Shown piece after piece: positions 1 to 9,755 of a DNA stretch of 32,933 nucleotides (positions within the stretch are counted from its first letter, which is position 1; each line of letters begins with the position of its first letter). Under the pieces are notes generated by a model that was given only the letters and a program-made list of their open reading frames with translations, searched no databases and was not told the DNA's origin. The stretch comes from Flavobacteriales bacterium (lineage in GTDB: Bacteria > Bacteroidota > Bacteroidia > Flavobacteriales_D > Sanyastnellaceae): assembly GCA_947448135.1 (NCBI GenBank), contig CANFLZ010000026.1:1-32933 (forward strand). Reading direction: 5' to 3'. The position numbers and the translations under genes are program-made.

Positions 1-3000
1 TCTGCCCAATCATAGGTAACAGGCAAATTGGTCACCTCCACTCCATCGACAAATACTTGACCAATATTCATGGGCATTTTTGTAATAGTCACCAATTGGT
101 GTGGAGTAAAGTTATAGTTGACCACCACCGTGTCAGTACTGCAAAATGTATTGGATGTTTGAATTGAATTGGCATTGGGCACAAAATCGTACAATGTAGA
201 AGACCATGAAGTAAAGGCATACCATTCATTGGCTACTGCCTCCAAATTGATAGGCACTCCGGGCGGCACGGCAATGGTTTGAGGAAATACATTGTAGGGG
301 TTTCCATTTAAAATGAATCCACCCGCATTGGGATAAGGAGATGTGAAATATACATCAACCATCCCTACTGGAAGTGAAGTGAAATTGGCCTGCAACACAA
401 CATCTGAGGTCAATGTCAAAGTTGTCGTCAAAGCCGATAAACTTGCAATCGCGCCATTTCCACTGATCAATTCCCAATTGATAAACTGGCCGCAGGGACC
501 GTTTTCCAAGGCCGTTAAATTGATTATATCTGTTGACAAGAAAGATCCCACCATTCCGATTGTATCCAATCCATAGACCTGAATATTTCCTGAACCCACC
601 AATTGAATGATCAAGCTGTAGACTGGAGTCAATACCGCTACCAGAGAGTCGTCCATACAGGCTGTCAGCGTGACATGCGTTGAGTCAACATTTGGGAGAA
701 AGGCTGTTTGGTTCGACTCCCAATGATCAAAGACATACCCCGTTCCCGGCGTGACAGTCAAGTCCACATTGGTTCCTGAAGATTCTACTATTGTGTTAGG
801 CAAAGCATTTTGCGTAACTCCATTCCATTCAAATATCGCCGCACCAGCAGGCGCAGTAGACAATACAATTGAAACAGGTCCAACGGTTCCAGTACCGAAC
901 TGAGCCTCTATCACTGCATCAGATCCGATGACGACAGTCGTAGTGTCATTGGTTGGGTCCGCAAAAGTTGCTGTTCCTGATACCACAACCCACTGAATGA
1001 AGTCGCTGCAATTCCCCGAACTTGAAGGCACTGCGAAAATATTAATAGGCAAATCAACGGTATTCCCGCTAAAATAAGTACCTGTATATGGGGCATTATT
1101 GCCATCAATTGGCGTCTCTTCTAACACTACACTACCTGGACCAGAAATTTGCACAGTTAAATGCTGTTGTGTAACGTCATAACAATCTTCAATTCCTTCG
1201 ATAATATCCGCTGTGGTCGTTTCATTGGGACAGCGAGCAAGAATAAAATTTCGGAGACTTTGCACATTCATTTGCCATTCAGAATATGTCCCTCCCCATT
1301 TGTTGACGTGGCGCTGCATTTCCGGGTCCATCACCGCTACCATGCTATCCAATACTCCTATCATTCTAGTACATGAAAAAATCCCATTGGATAATTCTGC
1401 ATAGCGTTGAACATAATCAGCCAAAAAATTGGGGTTGTCAAACAAGGCGTTTAAAATTGGAACGTGGCCTTGCCCTCCCACATTTCCCATGTTCTCGATT
1501 TGACAAGGGTCTGCAGTTGGCAAGGTAGAAGGAACTCCTGTGTAATTCACATAATGTCCAAAAGTCGCATCGTTGTCCCACAAAGCATATCGCCATTTTT
1601 TCGAGCTTCCATTGGGGTTGTAACCTCTCCACCATTGGGTGTTCCAATTGAGCCAATCCGTACAGACCGCATAGCCATTGAGAATGAAATAATCGATTAA
1701 ACTCATGTGGTTGTATTGCGAAATGGCGTAATTGTAATTGGCTGGAGTAGCCATGTTATTGGTGGTAATGAATGTGCGCAGGGTATTCCAATTGCCCATT
1801 GCATTAAAAGCAGGAGCAGCATCATACTCCGCCCAAGTGCTACCCCAGGTTTTCAAATAATCCACTTGACCTTTGTTTTGATTGTAATAATGATCCGTGA
1901 AATTTGTATCATCAATCTTCTCTCTGACTTCATAAACACCCCAGTAGTTTCCGTTCAAGTACACTATGCAAGTTCTTGTAGCCCGCTCATCCAAATGCAA
2001 GTTGCCCAAAATGGATAATTCACATACGTATGCATCCCGAATATGAGCACCTCCGCCTGAAGAAGGATAGTTGTCATTGGCAGCTGCTTTAAAAATCAAT
2101 CGATCAAAATCATTTCGCGCGCGCTCGGCAAAAAGTGGATCTTGAACGGTATGATCGTAGCCCAATTCATCTCGATCAATAAAATCAAATCCTTTTTGTG
2201 GATATGCATTTGAATCATTTCCATGTTCGTTACTATCTCCATGGGCCTCCGTAATAAAAGTACCCCCAGCTGTAAAAAATTCGACATTCGTCAATAATCC
2301 ATTGCCACTCCCTGGCCATGAACCATTCATGTTGTTTCCTGAAACAGAAACTGTCAATACAGTGTGGGTGTCAGCTCCAAAAAAATAGGTATTGGTCTCT
2401 ACGAAACTTGGATGAATATCAGCATTTGGAGAATAAGCTATTGCTCTTATAACTTGAGTGGTTGAAATGTTGATGGGTCCCGTATACAATGTACTTGTAT
2501 TGCTTGGTAAGTTGCCGTTCGTCGTATAATAAATGGTTGCTCCGGGCTCAGTTGTCGTTATTGTGACTGAAATAGGCGATGCGTAATAACCTGCTGGGAT
2601 ATTCAATACTGGCTTTGCAGCATAGTCTGAATAACCACTCATTGGATTGGCTGCATTTTCAGAAGGATTGGTAATAATTTTCCACGTCCCAGAACCGTCC
2701 GGTATTCTTCCCCATGATTGATTGGCTTGATTAGGAGAAATAACATCAAAATCATAACTCTCCAAAATAACACCTCCCGAATTGGAAAAAACCAATTCTT
2801 CTCCAGCAGTTTGATTGATTTTAAAATTGGTGTTTACTCCACCCAAATAGCCTGGCTGATAAGCCCCTCTACCCGTCAATAAAACCAACTTATATCCATT
2901 AGCAGGAACTGTAGATCCCGCTGGAAAAGCCCATTTTTGAGGATTAGTCGAATCATCGCTCAACCAATATCCAGAGATATCAATTGCGGCAGAAGTTGGG

Positions 3001-3159
3001 TTGTAAAACTCAACCCAATCTTCAAAATTGCTTGAAGTCGTTGGTATGTTGTAATCACTGTAATTGGCGATACAAAATTCATTTACCACCACTTGACTCT
3101 GTCCAATCTTTGCAAGGAGTAACAAGCTAGCAAATATTAAAATTCCTATTTTTTTCACC
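1..3159 (-). CDS. CotH-kinase / lamin-tail secreted surface protein, partial, frameshifted at signal peptide
   Basis: The minus strand is open in one frame from about 3119 to the left edge (over 1,030 codons), so the C-terminus is outside the window. Domains in order: lamin-tail domain (about residues 25-125, with EDWVEFYNPTSAAIDISGYW), a chitobiase/beta-hexosaminidase C-terminal-like module (PGATIYYTTNG, about 200), a CotH-kinase domain (about 240-590, with YPQKGFDFIDRDELGY and WRYALWDNDATFGH, which fits the metal-binding WDxD element), then at least three divergent beta-rich repeats of the 'TPGTGYVFDHWES' type. CotH is a protein kinase fold; members in Bacteroidota are usually exported, often by the type IX system, whose sorting domain would lie off-window. 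A good signal peptide (VKKIGILIFASLL) starts at GTG 3159 but is in another frame: it stops after 26 codons, and the main frame has a TAA at 3120-3122. Removing one base near 3120 joins them perfectly. Confidence 0.8.
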
Positions 3160-3236
3160 GGATTAAGTTTGATTCAAATTTAAGACAATGGCCTTTAAAA
3201 ATAGTTGCACCATTTACGATGTTATCAACTTTCGTG

Positions 3237-3244
3237 TACTTTTG
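3237..3244 (+). promoter_or_regulatory. Candidate -7 promoter box for the GH13 gene
   Basis: TACTTTTG matches the Bacteroidota -7 consensus TAnnTTTG exactly and lies 18 nt before the ATG at 3263. No convincing -33 TTTG is seen at the usual spacing. If real, it makes the upstream in-frame ATG at 3188 unusable and supports 3263 as the start. Confidence 0.4.
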
Positions 3245-3262
3245 ACACGAACTAAAATAACG

Positions 3263-4660
3263 ATGAAAAGATCTCTCTATATTTCCCTGATTGCCCTATT
3301 TGGAATTTCATGCGCCTCTCATCGAGGAGACGCTACGGCCACTGCACAAGTGATTAGCTCACACGAAACCCATGTCATTCGCCATCCAGAATGGAGCAAA
3401 AATGCCACGATATATGAAATCAATGTGCGACAGCATACACCGCAAGGAACTTTTTCTGCGTTGGAAAAAGACCTCAATCGATTGGACACATTGGGAATTG
3501 ACATTTTGTGGCTAATGCCCATCAATCCTATTGGAGAGATGAATCGAAAAGGATCCTTGGGTAGCTATTACAGCGTAAAAAACTACGTTGGTGTTAATCC
3601 TGAATTTGGAACGATTCAAGACTTCAAACATTTTGTTTCTGTTGCTCATAGCAAAGGGATGAAAGTAATTCTGGATTGGGTGGCCAATCATACTGCTTGG
3701 GATCACCCCTGGGTTACAGAACATCCCGAATGGTACACCCATGACGCGAGTGGAAAAATCGTTCCTCCGGTTGCAGATTGGTCTGATGTTGCGGATTTGA
3801 ATTATGACAACAAAGACATGCGCAGAGCCATGATTGAGTCCATGAAATTTTGGGTCAAAGAGTGTGACCTCGATGGATACAGATGTGATGTAGCGATGCA
3901 AGTTCCGACGGACTTTTGGGATCAAGCTCGCGCTGAATTGGATGCCATCAAGCCCGTGTTTATGTTGGCGGAAGCCGAACAAAAAGACCATCATTTAAAG
4001 GCATTTGACATGTGCTATGGTTGGGAGTTTTTGCATCTCATGAATGATATCGCCAAAGGCGAAAAAACAACCAATGATATCGATGTATATGTAGACAAAG
4101 TGGGCAAAGAATTTCCTCAATCTACTATCCACATGTATTTCACCACCAATCACGACGAAAACACCTGGAATGGAACAGGTGGGGAGCGCTATGGCAAAGC
4201 CAGAAATCTGTATGATGTATTGGCCTTTACCATTGGTGGTATGCCTCTGATTTATTCAGGTCAAGAGGGAAATGAACAACACAAAGACGGCAGCCCACAC
4301 CGCTATCGTTTTTTTGACAAAGACACTATTTCATTTAATGGATACCCCAACGAACAGTTGTATCAAACATTACTAAAAGCACATCATGATATTCCAGCAC
4401 TTTGGAATGGCGCTGATGGTGGGAAATTCAAAAGAATTTTCACCAGCAATAGCAAGATTTACGCCTACAGCAGAACACAAGGTGAAAGCCAAGTTATTGT
4501 TATGTTGAATTTCAATCCTGCGCCACAAAGCACTTCATTTACGGATGCTTTGCCCGATGGAATTTTTAATAGCATTTTTGATAAAAAAGCTTTGGCTCTT
4601 TATGCTACAGGAAATGTCCAACTTCCAGGCTATGGCTTTCAAATTTTCGTAAAAAAATAA
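3263..4660 (+). CDS. GH13 alpha-amylase family lipoprotein
   Basis: A 465-aa alpha-glucan-active enzyme of glycoside hydrolase family 13. The catalytic triad is intact: nucleophile D209 in DGYRCDVA, acid/base E237 in MLAEAE, and D298 in TTNHDEN; conserved region I is DWVANH. The N-terminus MKRSLYISLIALFGISC is a lipoprotein-type signal with a loose lipobox ending at Cys17, so the protein is probably anchored to the outer or inner membrane and faces the periplasm. An in-frame ATG at 3188 would add 25 non-signal residues; 3263 is preferred because it exposes the signal peptide and lies just after a -7 box. The C-terminal ~80 residues form the usual beta domain. The stop overlaps the coaE start by one base (TAATG), suggesting translational coupling. 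Exact substrate (maltodextrin, starch, other alpha-glucan) cannot be told. Confidence 0.9.
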   Translation: MKRSLYISLIALFGISCASHRGDATATAQVISSHETHVIRHPEWSKNATIYEINVRQHTPQGTFSALEKDLNRLDTLGIDILWLMPINPIGEMNRKGSLGSYYSVKNYVGVNPEFGTIQDFKHFVSVAHSKGMKVILDWVANHTAWDHPWVTEHPEWYTHDASGKIVPPVADWSDVADLNYDNKDMRRAMIESMKFWVKECDLDGYRCDVAMQVPTDFWDQARAELDAIKPVFMLAEAEQKDHHLKAFDMCYGWEFLHLMNDIAKGEKTTNDIDVYVDKVGKEFPQSTIHMYFTTNHDENTWNGTGGERYGKARNLYDVLAFTIGGMPLIYSGQEGNEQHKDGSPHRYRFFDKDTISFNGYPNEQLYQTLLKAHHDIPALWNGADGGKFKRIFTSNSKIYAYSRTQGESQVIVMLNFNPAPQSTSFTDALPDGIFNSIFDKKALALYATGNVQLPGYGFQIFVKK

Positions 4661-5241
4661 TGGCTCTTTGTTTGGGCTTGACTGGGGGAATTGGTGCCGG
4701 AAAATCAACCGTCGCTAAGATTTTTCAATCTCTTCAAGTTCCTGTTTTTTTTGCAGATGACGTTGCTAAGGATTGCTACAATGAGAAATTGATTCAACTT
4801 CAAGTCGCTAAAACTTTTGGAGAAGATTTGTTCATCAATGGTCAACTTCAGACCCAATTACTGGGACCTCGCGTTTTTGGAAATTCAGAAGAACTTAAAA
4901 AATTAGAAGCCATTATTCATCCTAGAGTCCACGAACACTGGCTGACTTTTGCAGAATTTCATCAAAAAGAAAAATATGTAATCCGAGAAAATGCGATTCT
5001 CATCCAATCGGAAGGACACCTCACCTGCGACAAAATAGCAGTAGTTACCGCCCCGCTTGAGGTTAAAATAAAACGTGTAATGCAACGCAGTCACTTGAGC
5101 AGAGAGCAAATAGAGCGACGCATTCAACACCAATGGTCTGACGATCGTCTTATTGCATTTGCTGATTGGGTGATCACCAACGACAATCAACATTCTATAC
5201 TGACCCAAGTGATGGAGATTCATGAATCCCTAATGCAATGA
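4660..5241 (+). CDS. coaE: Dephospho-CoA kinase
   Basis: Last step of coenzyme A synthesis: phosphorylates the 3'-hydroxyl of the ribose of dephospho-CoA with ATP, in the cytoplasm. The 193-aa length is normal. The Walker A loop GGIGAGKST is at residues 9-17; FFADDVAKD (about 31) supplies the conserved substrate-binding Asp pair, and HPRVHEHW and RIQHQWSDD are family landmarks in the lid and C-terminal helices. It starts inside the stop codon of the GH13 gene. No functional link between the two is evident; the coupling is probably only transcriptional. Confidence 0.95.
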   Translation: MALCLGLTGGIGAGKSTVAKIFQSLQVPVFFADDVAKDCYNEKLIQLQVAKTFGEDLFINGQLQTQLLGPRVFGNSEELKKLEAIIHPRVHEHWLTFAEFHQKEKYVIRENAILIQSEGHLTCDKIAVVTAPLEVKIKRVMQRSHLSREQIERRIQHQWSDDRLIAFADWVITNDNQHSILTQVMEIHESLMQ

Positions 5242-5326
5242 ATTCACATTTCGGTATTGAAAACTTAAAACCCCGGCCGTAGTCAGTTTGTAGAAAAACC
5301 TCAAATTCGTTTCAAACCGAACGAAT

Positions 5327-5401
5327 ATGGCAAACAAAACAAAACGCTGGATTATTTTGGCAATCACCTTTTCGAGTTTGTATTTATTCATGGTGCATTG
5401 A
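5327..5401 (+). CDS. Possible 24-aa hydrophobic peptide upstream of MFS transporter
   Basis: A short ORF (MANKTKRWIILAITFSSLYL then FMVH, stop) with a basic N-terminus and one hydrophobic segment of about 16 residues, ending 33 nt before the transporter ATG. It resembles a one-pass small membrane protein, or it may be chance. No clear ribosome binding site is seen. The rest of the 5242-5434 gap shows nothing recognisable. Confidence 0.25.
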   Translation: MANKTKRWIILAITFSSLYLFMVH

Positions 5402-5434
5402 TGTACCCATGAAGCCTGCCGTGTATATTTGGGC

Positions 5435-6667
5435 ATGGCATCTAAAAACGCACTACATTGGACCATCGCCGTCGCTGCTTTGGGCTATTTCGTAGACATT
5501 TACGATTTACAACTTTTCAATATTGTCTCTAAGGCAAGCCTCGCAGGAATTGGTATCACCGATCCAAACGAGTTAGAGCGATGGGATTACTTGCTTTTTT
5601 TATGGCAAATGGGAGGCATGCTCGTTGGAGGACTACTGTGGGGTTGGTTGGGCGATACAAAAGGTCGTAAGAACATTCTCTTCGGATCTATTCTTCTTTA
5701 TTCATTGGCCAACATCGCCAATGCTTTCGTCTATAATGTTGAATCGTACAGCTTTATCCGATTCATTGCCGGATTAGGATTGGCCGGCGAGTTGGGCGCT
5801 GCCATAACGTTGGTAAGCGAACTCATGGATAAGGAAAAAAGAGGCTTTGGCACTATGGTCATCGTTACCATGGGAGCATTGGGGGCAGTAGCCGCAGTTT
5901 TCATTTCAAAAATTCAAATTCCATTTCTTCACTTTGCTTCATGGCAAATTTCATATCTCATTGGAGGCTTATTAGGCCTGCTATTGCTTATTCTTAGAGT
6001 GGGCACATTTGAAAGTGGAGCGTTTGAGAAGACCAAATCTACAAACGTCAGAAGAGGTCAATTTCACATGCTCTTTGCCAATAAAGAAAGAGCGCTTCGT
6101 TATTTGGCTTGCATCGCAATCGGTTTACCTGTCTGGTATTGCGTAGGTATATTGATCAAATTCAGTAAAAAATTTGCGGCACTGCAAGGGATTGAAATTG
6201 AGATTAGCCATGCCATTGTTTTTACATACCTAGGGCTTTCCATTGGTGATTTACTGAGTAGTATTTTAAGCCAATTATTGAAAAGTCGAAAAAAGACGGT
6301 ATTGATTTACTTGATGGTTTCGGTATTGGTAGTCATCGCTTATTTATTTTACCCACACAAAAGTGCAACTCTTTTTTACGCACTTTGCTTCATGATTGGA
6401 ACAGCAACAGGATACTGGGCATTGTTCGTTTCGATGTCTGCCGAACTGTTCGGCACCAACATTCGAGCAACTGTTGCCAGTACTACGCCTAATTTTGTCA
6501 GAGGTGCTGTAGTTCCGTTGGTTCTTACTTTCAAATCCTGGGAAGGATCAATTGGGATAATTCCAGCCGCAGCGATTCTGGGAATCATTAGCTTGGGATT
6601 GGCATTTTGGGGAATTTATCATGTTCGAGAATCCTTTGGGAAAGACTTGGACTTTCAAGAAAATTAG
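5435..6667 (+). CDS. Major facilitator superfamily transporter, substrate unknown
   Basis: A 410-aa polytopic inner-membrane protein with about 12 predicted transmembrane segments. The MFS signature between TM2 and TM3 is clear (GWLGDTKGRKN), and TM4-5 has RFIAGLGLAGELGAAITLV, typical of the sugar/aromatic-acid:H+ symporter branch; acidic DIYD in TM1 suits a proton-coupled mechanism. The ATG at 5435 is chosen over an in-frame TTG two codons upstream. The central loop (about 190-215) is basic, as expected for the cytoplasmic loop between the two six-helix halves. The gene stands alone before a bidirectional terminator. The neighbouring GH13 gene makes a sugar substrate tempting, but this is inference only. 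Confidence 0.85.
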   Translation: MASKNALHWTIAVAALGYFVDIYDLQLFNIVSKASLAGIGITDPNELERWDYLLFLWQMGGMLVGGLLWGWLGDTKGRKNILFGSILLYSLANIANAFVYNVESYSFIRFIAGLGLAGELGAAITLVSELMDKEKRGFGTMVIVTMGALGAVAAVFISKIQIPFLHFASWQISYLIGGLLGLLLLILRVGTFESGAFEKTKSTNVRRGQFHMLFANKERALRYLACIAIGLPVWYCVGILIKFSKKFAALQGIEIEISHAIVFTYLGLSIGDLLSSILSQLLKSRKKTVLIYLMVSVLVVIAYLFYPHKSATLFYALCFMIGTATGYWALFVSMSAELFGTNIRATVASTTPNFVRGAVVPLVLTFKSWEGSIGIIPAAAILGIISLGLAFWGIYHVRESFGKDLDFQEN

Positions 6668-6673
6668 CAAAAA

Positions 6674-6698
6674 AAAAGGCCTCATAAAGAGGCCTTTT
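6674..6698. terminator. Bidirectional intrinsic terminator between MFS gene and trxA
   Basis: Perfect 10-bp stem (AAAAGGCCTC / GAGGCCTTTT) with a 5-nt ATAAA loop, flanked by an A run on the left and a T run on the right, so it can end transcription from both convergent genes. Confidence 0.85.
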
Positions 6699-6714
6699 TC
6701 AACAATCTAAACCA

Positions 6715-7029
6715 TTATAATGCATGGTCTAATTTCTCTGTCAATACATTTTTAGGAACGGCTCCTACACTTTTATCTACCACCTCGCCATTCTTTAAAA
6801 ATACAATTGTAGGAATATTGCGGATTCCGAACTTCATGGAAGTTTCTGGATTCAAATCAACATTAACTTTTCCAACAATGGCACGGCCTTCATACTCGTT
6901 AGCGATCTCTTCAACCACTGGTGTTACCATGCGGCAAGGTCCGCACCACTCCGCCCAAAAGTCAATCATGACGGGCTTATCAGTGTTCGTAATCTCTGCA
7001 AAATTTGCGTCTGTAATTTCTAATGCCAT
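6715..7029 (-). CDS. trxA: Thioredoxin
   Basis: A 104-aa cytoplasmic thioredoxin, full length and without signal peptide. The redox motif WCGPC is at residues 28-32, preceded by DFWAE, and the cis-proline loop is RNIPTIVF. It reduces protein disulfides using electrons from thioredoxin reductase and supports ribonucleotide reductase and peroxiredoxins. It is monocistronic: a terminator lies 17 nt beyond the stop, and a candidate -7 box lies upstream. Confidence 0.95.
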   Translation of the reverse strand: MALEITDANFAEITNTDKPVMIDFWAEWCGPCRMVTPVVEEIANEYEGRAIVGKVNVDLNPETSMKFGIRNIPTIVFLKNGEVVDKSVGAVPKNVLTEKLDHAL

Positions 7030-7061
7030 TTTGATATTTTTTTAAAAATGATTTAGGGCTA

Positions 7062-7069
7062 CAAAGATA
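7062..7069 (-). promoter_or_regulatory. Candidate -7 promoter box for trxA
   Basis: On the minus strand TATCTTTG matches TAnnTTTG exactly, 33 nt upstream of the trxA ATG. TTG trinucleotides lie 15 and 23 nt further up, neither at the ideal spacing, so the -33 element is uncertain. Confidence 0.45.
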
Positions 7070-7133
7070 GAATAATCAATTGTTCAATTCGGCAATTGTT
7101 GAAAAGAAATTCAACCCATCGCTTTCAATGACC

Positions 7134-7766
7134 TCACATTACACCTTTCAATTTCAATATTTTAGCTTGCTCTTGCCCCGATGTATTTCGAAATATTTTT
7201 TTAGTTATCCAATGAGACACAAAAGCAGATCCACTGCCTACAAGTGCTCCCATAACGACATCCGTTGGATAATGCACGCCCATTGCCATTCTAGAATATC
7301 CGATTGATCCCGCATACAAAAAGCAAGGAGCTGTCACATACCATTTGTGTGCATACAACGATGTAGCAGTAGCCCATTGAAAAGCCCATGATGTATGACC
7401 AGAAGGAAATGAATAATCAAGTGGATGGTATTTGGGGTGAATGGTTTCGGGATATTGATCAAAAGGGCGTGCTCTGTCTACGGTATTTTTGATGATATAG
7501 GTGGCCAAACCATTGATTGCAATTCCTCCAATTTGTGTAACAACGACTCTTTTCCAATCCCCTCCTTTCAAATAAGCGTTTGCCGTTAATAAGAGAGGGT
7601 TCGAATTTCCCACATACATCACCGAGTTGGAATAGGACTGCCAAAAGCCTGCGTGACTCCATGAAGAATGATTGATTTTTTCCAAGGTCTGGATATCCCA
7701 GCTCCATGCATTTTGCGCATTGACTCTACTGGTAAAAATCAAAAGCAAGGCAAGGAATAAACGCAT
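7134..7766 (-). CDS. PAP2-family phosphatase, exported
   Basis: A 210-aa type 2 phosphatidic acid phosphatase (PAP2) protein. All three active-site motifs are intact: K93-X6-R100-P101 (KNTVDRARP), PSGH at 121-124, and S158-R159-X5-H165-X3-D169 (SRMAMGVHYPTD). The N-terminus MRLFLALLLIFTSRVNAQ is a signal peptide, so the catalytic domain is periplasmic. The family removes phosphate from lipid phosphates such as undecaprenyl diphosphate, phosphatidate or lipid A phosphates; which one applies here is not visible. The ATG at 7766 is preferred over an upstream in-frame TTG at 7784. It starts 4 nt after the stop of the metallophosphoesterase gene, so the two are probably one operon. Confidence 0.88.
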   Translation of the reverse strand: MRLFLALLLIFTSRVNAQNAWSWDIQTLEKINHSSWSHAGFWQSYSNSVMYVGNSNPLLLTANAYLKGGDWKRVVVTQIGGIAINGLATYIIKNTVDRARPFDQYPETIHPKYHPLDYSFPSGHTSWAFQWATATSLYAHKWYVTAPCFLYAGSIGYSRMAMGVHYPTDVVMGALVGSGSAFVSHWITKKIFRNTSGQEQAKILKLKGVM

Positions 7767-7770
7767 TATT

Positions 7771-9030
7771 TTATGAAATTTCAATAATGGTAATCTCAGG
7801 AGAAATGCCTACGCGACCTGGAAAACCCAAACAACCCAAGCCTCGGTTGACATATAAAAATTGATTCCCCTCTTGGTACAATCCTCCCCAACGTTTGTAT
7901 CCAAACCACGGAGATGGACTCCAATGGATATTCAATTCTGGTGATTCAACTCCAAATTGCGCACCGTGGGTGTGTCCAGATAAAGTCAAAGCGATATTAT
8001 TCTTTCCCATCACTTGCTCTTCAAAGTGTGTAGGGTCATGAGAAAGCAAAATTTGAAATGCCTCGCTTGGGACTTCTGCACTGGCCTTTGTCAAATCACC
8101 AAATTGAAAGAAGTGCCGCCCCCAATTCTCGATTCCAATAATATACCATGACTCGTTGGCTGATTTGATCTCCACTTTTTCATTTCGAAGCAACTGAAAA
8201 CCCATGGCTTTGTGCACTTTCTCGAGTTCAATCATATTCAAACGTTTTTTCTCGAGCATTTCAGGAGAATCTCCTCTGTAGACATACTCCGCATAATCAT
8301 GATTTCCCAGAATAGAATATTTACCCTGAGAGGCCGATAATCGTGCAAACAAATCGATATAAGGTATCGCCTCTTCAGCCAAATTATTGACCAAATCACC
8401 AGTGAAGAAAATAAAATCGGGTTGTTCCTGATTGATCATGTCAACAATGACATTAACCTCCTCTACGCCTTCATGCCCAAATGTTCCCAAGTGGGCATCA
8501 CTCAATTGCACAATTTTAATCGGCTTATCTCCGGGAAAATGAGGAAATTTGAGCTGAGCGTGATGAACGGTGAAATCAAATTTCCCCTTGACCATTCCGT
8601 AAACGAAACTGGATAAGAGGGCTGCGGAAACACCCAATCCCACTTGATTTAAAAACTGCATTCTTGAAATCCCATTTCTTTCCTCAGTCGGATCACGCAT
8701 GATGCGGAAAAACAATCGACGGAATAAATGGATGATATCATTGCCAAAATGAAATATGGAGAAGCATAATTTGGTAATTCCCAAAACAAAAACCCAACTC
8801 ATCACCTTCATGAACCATTCCGGAGGACGACCATTACTTTCCCTGAACATGACCATCATAATAGCAAAAAGTGTCACCATTACAAAAGTTGGGACCCAAT
8901 AAACAATACTCAAAACCCTGACAAGGCGCGCATTCCAGCGTGTCGTTAATTGCTTTACTCCCTTGTAGGCATAAAAGTCAACTAGGATAAAGACTACAAA
9001 AAAGATAATGGGAATAATAATCTGTCGCAT
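7771..9030 (-). CDS. Membrane-anchored calcineurin-like metallophosphoesterase (YkuE type)
   Basis: A 419-aa protein. Residues 1-150 hold about four hydrophobic segments; the phosphoesterase domain (about 165-419) carries every metal ligand of the calcineurin-like fold: D178 and H180 (QLSDAHLG), D212 (FFTGDLVN), N243-H244 (LGNHD), H331 (LLSHDP) and H353/H355 (LSGHTHGAQFG). Related YkuE/LpxG-like enzymes hydrolyse phosphate esters at the membrane; LpxG-type relatives cleave UDP-diacylglucosamine, but a canonical lpxH is present elsewhere in this window, so that role is not needed here. The gene is directly followed by the PAP2 phosphatase, suggesting a shared lipid-phosphate task. Substrate unknown. 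Confidence 0.85.
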   Translation of the reverse strand: MRQIIIPIIFFVVFILVDFYAYKGVKQLTTRWNARLVRVLSIVYWVPTFVMVTLFAIMMVMFRESNGRPPEWFMKVMSWVFVLGITKLCFSIFHFGNDIIHLFRRLFFRIMRDPTEERNGISRMQFLNQVGLGVSAALLSSFVYGMVKGKFDFTVHHAQLKFPHFPGDKPIKIVQLSDAHLGTFGHEGVEEVNVIVDMINQEQPDFIFFTGDLVNNLAEEAIPYIDLFARLSASQGKYSILGNHDYAEYVYRGDSPEMLEKKRLNMIELEKVHKAMGFQLLRNEKVEIKSANESWYIIGIENWGRHFFQFGDLTKASAEVPSEAFQILLSHDPTHFEEQVMGKNNIALTLSGHTHGAQFGVESPELNIHWSPSPWFGYKRWGGLYQEGNQFLYVNRGLGCLGFPGRVGISPEITIIEIS

Positions 9031-9086
9031 GATGCGCGAAGGTAATGACTAGCCTTTTAACGAAATGAGAAGATTTATTAAACCTT

Positions 9087-9755
9087 TTACTCCATTCGAA
9101 GTTGAAACAAACGATATAGCTTTTCTATGGCTGGATTGTCCTGTCTCATTTTCTCAAATTGCTGACTGGCTGTTAGCAAAGAAACTTTGGTTTCTTCCAA
9201 TTTCAGGACATCAGCCGTCAAGGTAATACCTTTGATTTGAAATGATTCTTTGAAATAGCTTGCCAAATCACTCCTGATATCATTGAAATAAATCACTTGG
9301 GTTTCACTGGGGAAACTGAAAATCATTTCATTTTCGTTAATTCTCAATTGAGCCGAAGTCAAAGCCGCAAGGGTTTGTCCTGAAGTAATTTTCCCAGCCT
9401 TGAGAAAAGCGTTCCAAGCGTTTTGCAACTCATCTGGAGCATAAATTCTATCTGCTAGCTCTTGCTCAACTTGAGCAGCTACCGAAGTATCATCGGCCAC
9501 TGTTTCCACCCTTTTGGTTTGTGTAATGGAAATCAGACTCTCAGATTTAGCAATGAGTTCTCGCTGTCCCAATGGTGCCACGGCACGTGGTTCTGCAGGA
9601 GGACGAACAGATCTTGGCGTTGTCGTTGCGATGGGGCTTCCATCACCAATAACAATTTCATTCGAAGGCAACCTTCCTGAATTTACTTCTGCAGGAGGCT
9701 GTGGTTTAGAAATAAGGGGAGCACCACGAAACGGGATTATCCTATTTTTTTTTTT
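9087..9755 (-). CDS. dnaX: DnaX tau-specific C-terminal extension (second frame of dnaX)
   Basis: This frame continues the DnaX reading after a shift in the A11 run: reading GEKKNRIIPFRGAPL and onward gives a Pro-rich linker followed by a folded C-terminal region (ELQNAWNAFLKAG, QVIYFNDIRSDLASYFKESF) and the ending FEKMRQDNPAIEKLYRLFQL. That ending is the conserved close of tau-form DnaX in Bacteroidota, so the frame is under coding selection. There is no ATG; an independent TTG start at 9671 is possible but unlikely. One A removed from the run gives a 578-aa fusion from the ATG at 10824. Tau contacts the DNA polymerase III core and the DnaB helicase in the replisome. Confidence 0.75.
   Translation of the reverse strand, partial: KKKNRIIPFRGAPLISKPQPPAEVNSGRLPSNEIVIGDGSPIATTTPRSVRPPAEPRAVAPLGQRELIAKSESLISITQTKRVETVADDTSVAAQVEQELADRIYAPDELQNAWNAFLKAGKITSGQTLAALTSAQLRINENEMIFSFPSETQVIYFNDIRSDLASYFKESFQIKGITLTADVLKLEETKVSLLTASQQFEKMRQDNPAIEKLYRLFQLRME

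Noticed and set aside
343-576. 77-aa plus-strand ORF near the left edge
   Set aside because: Antisense to the open CotH-type frame and without any domain.
3512-3994. 160-aa minus-strand ORF
   Set aside because: Lies entirely within the GH13 gene, whose catalytic motifs are intact; no family match.
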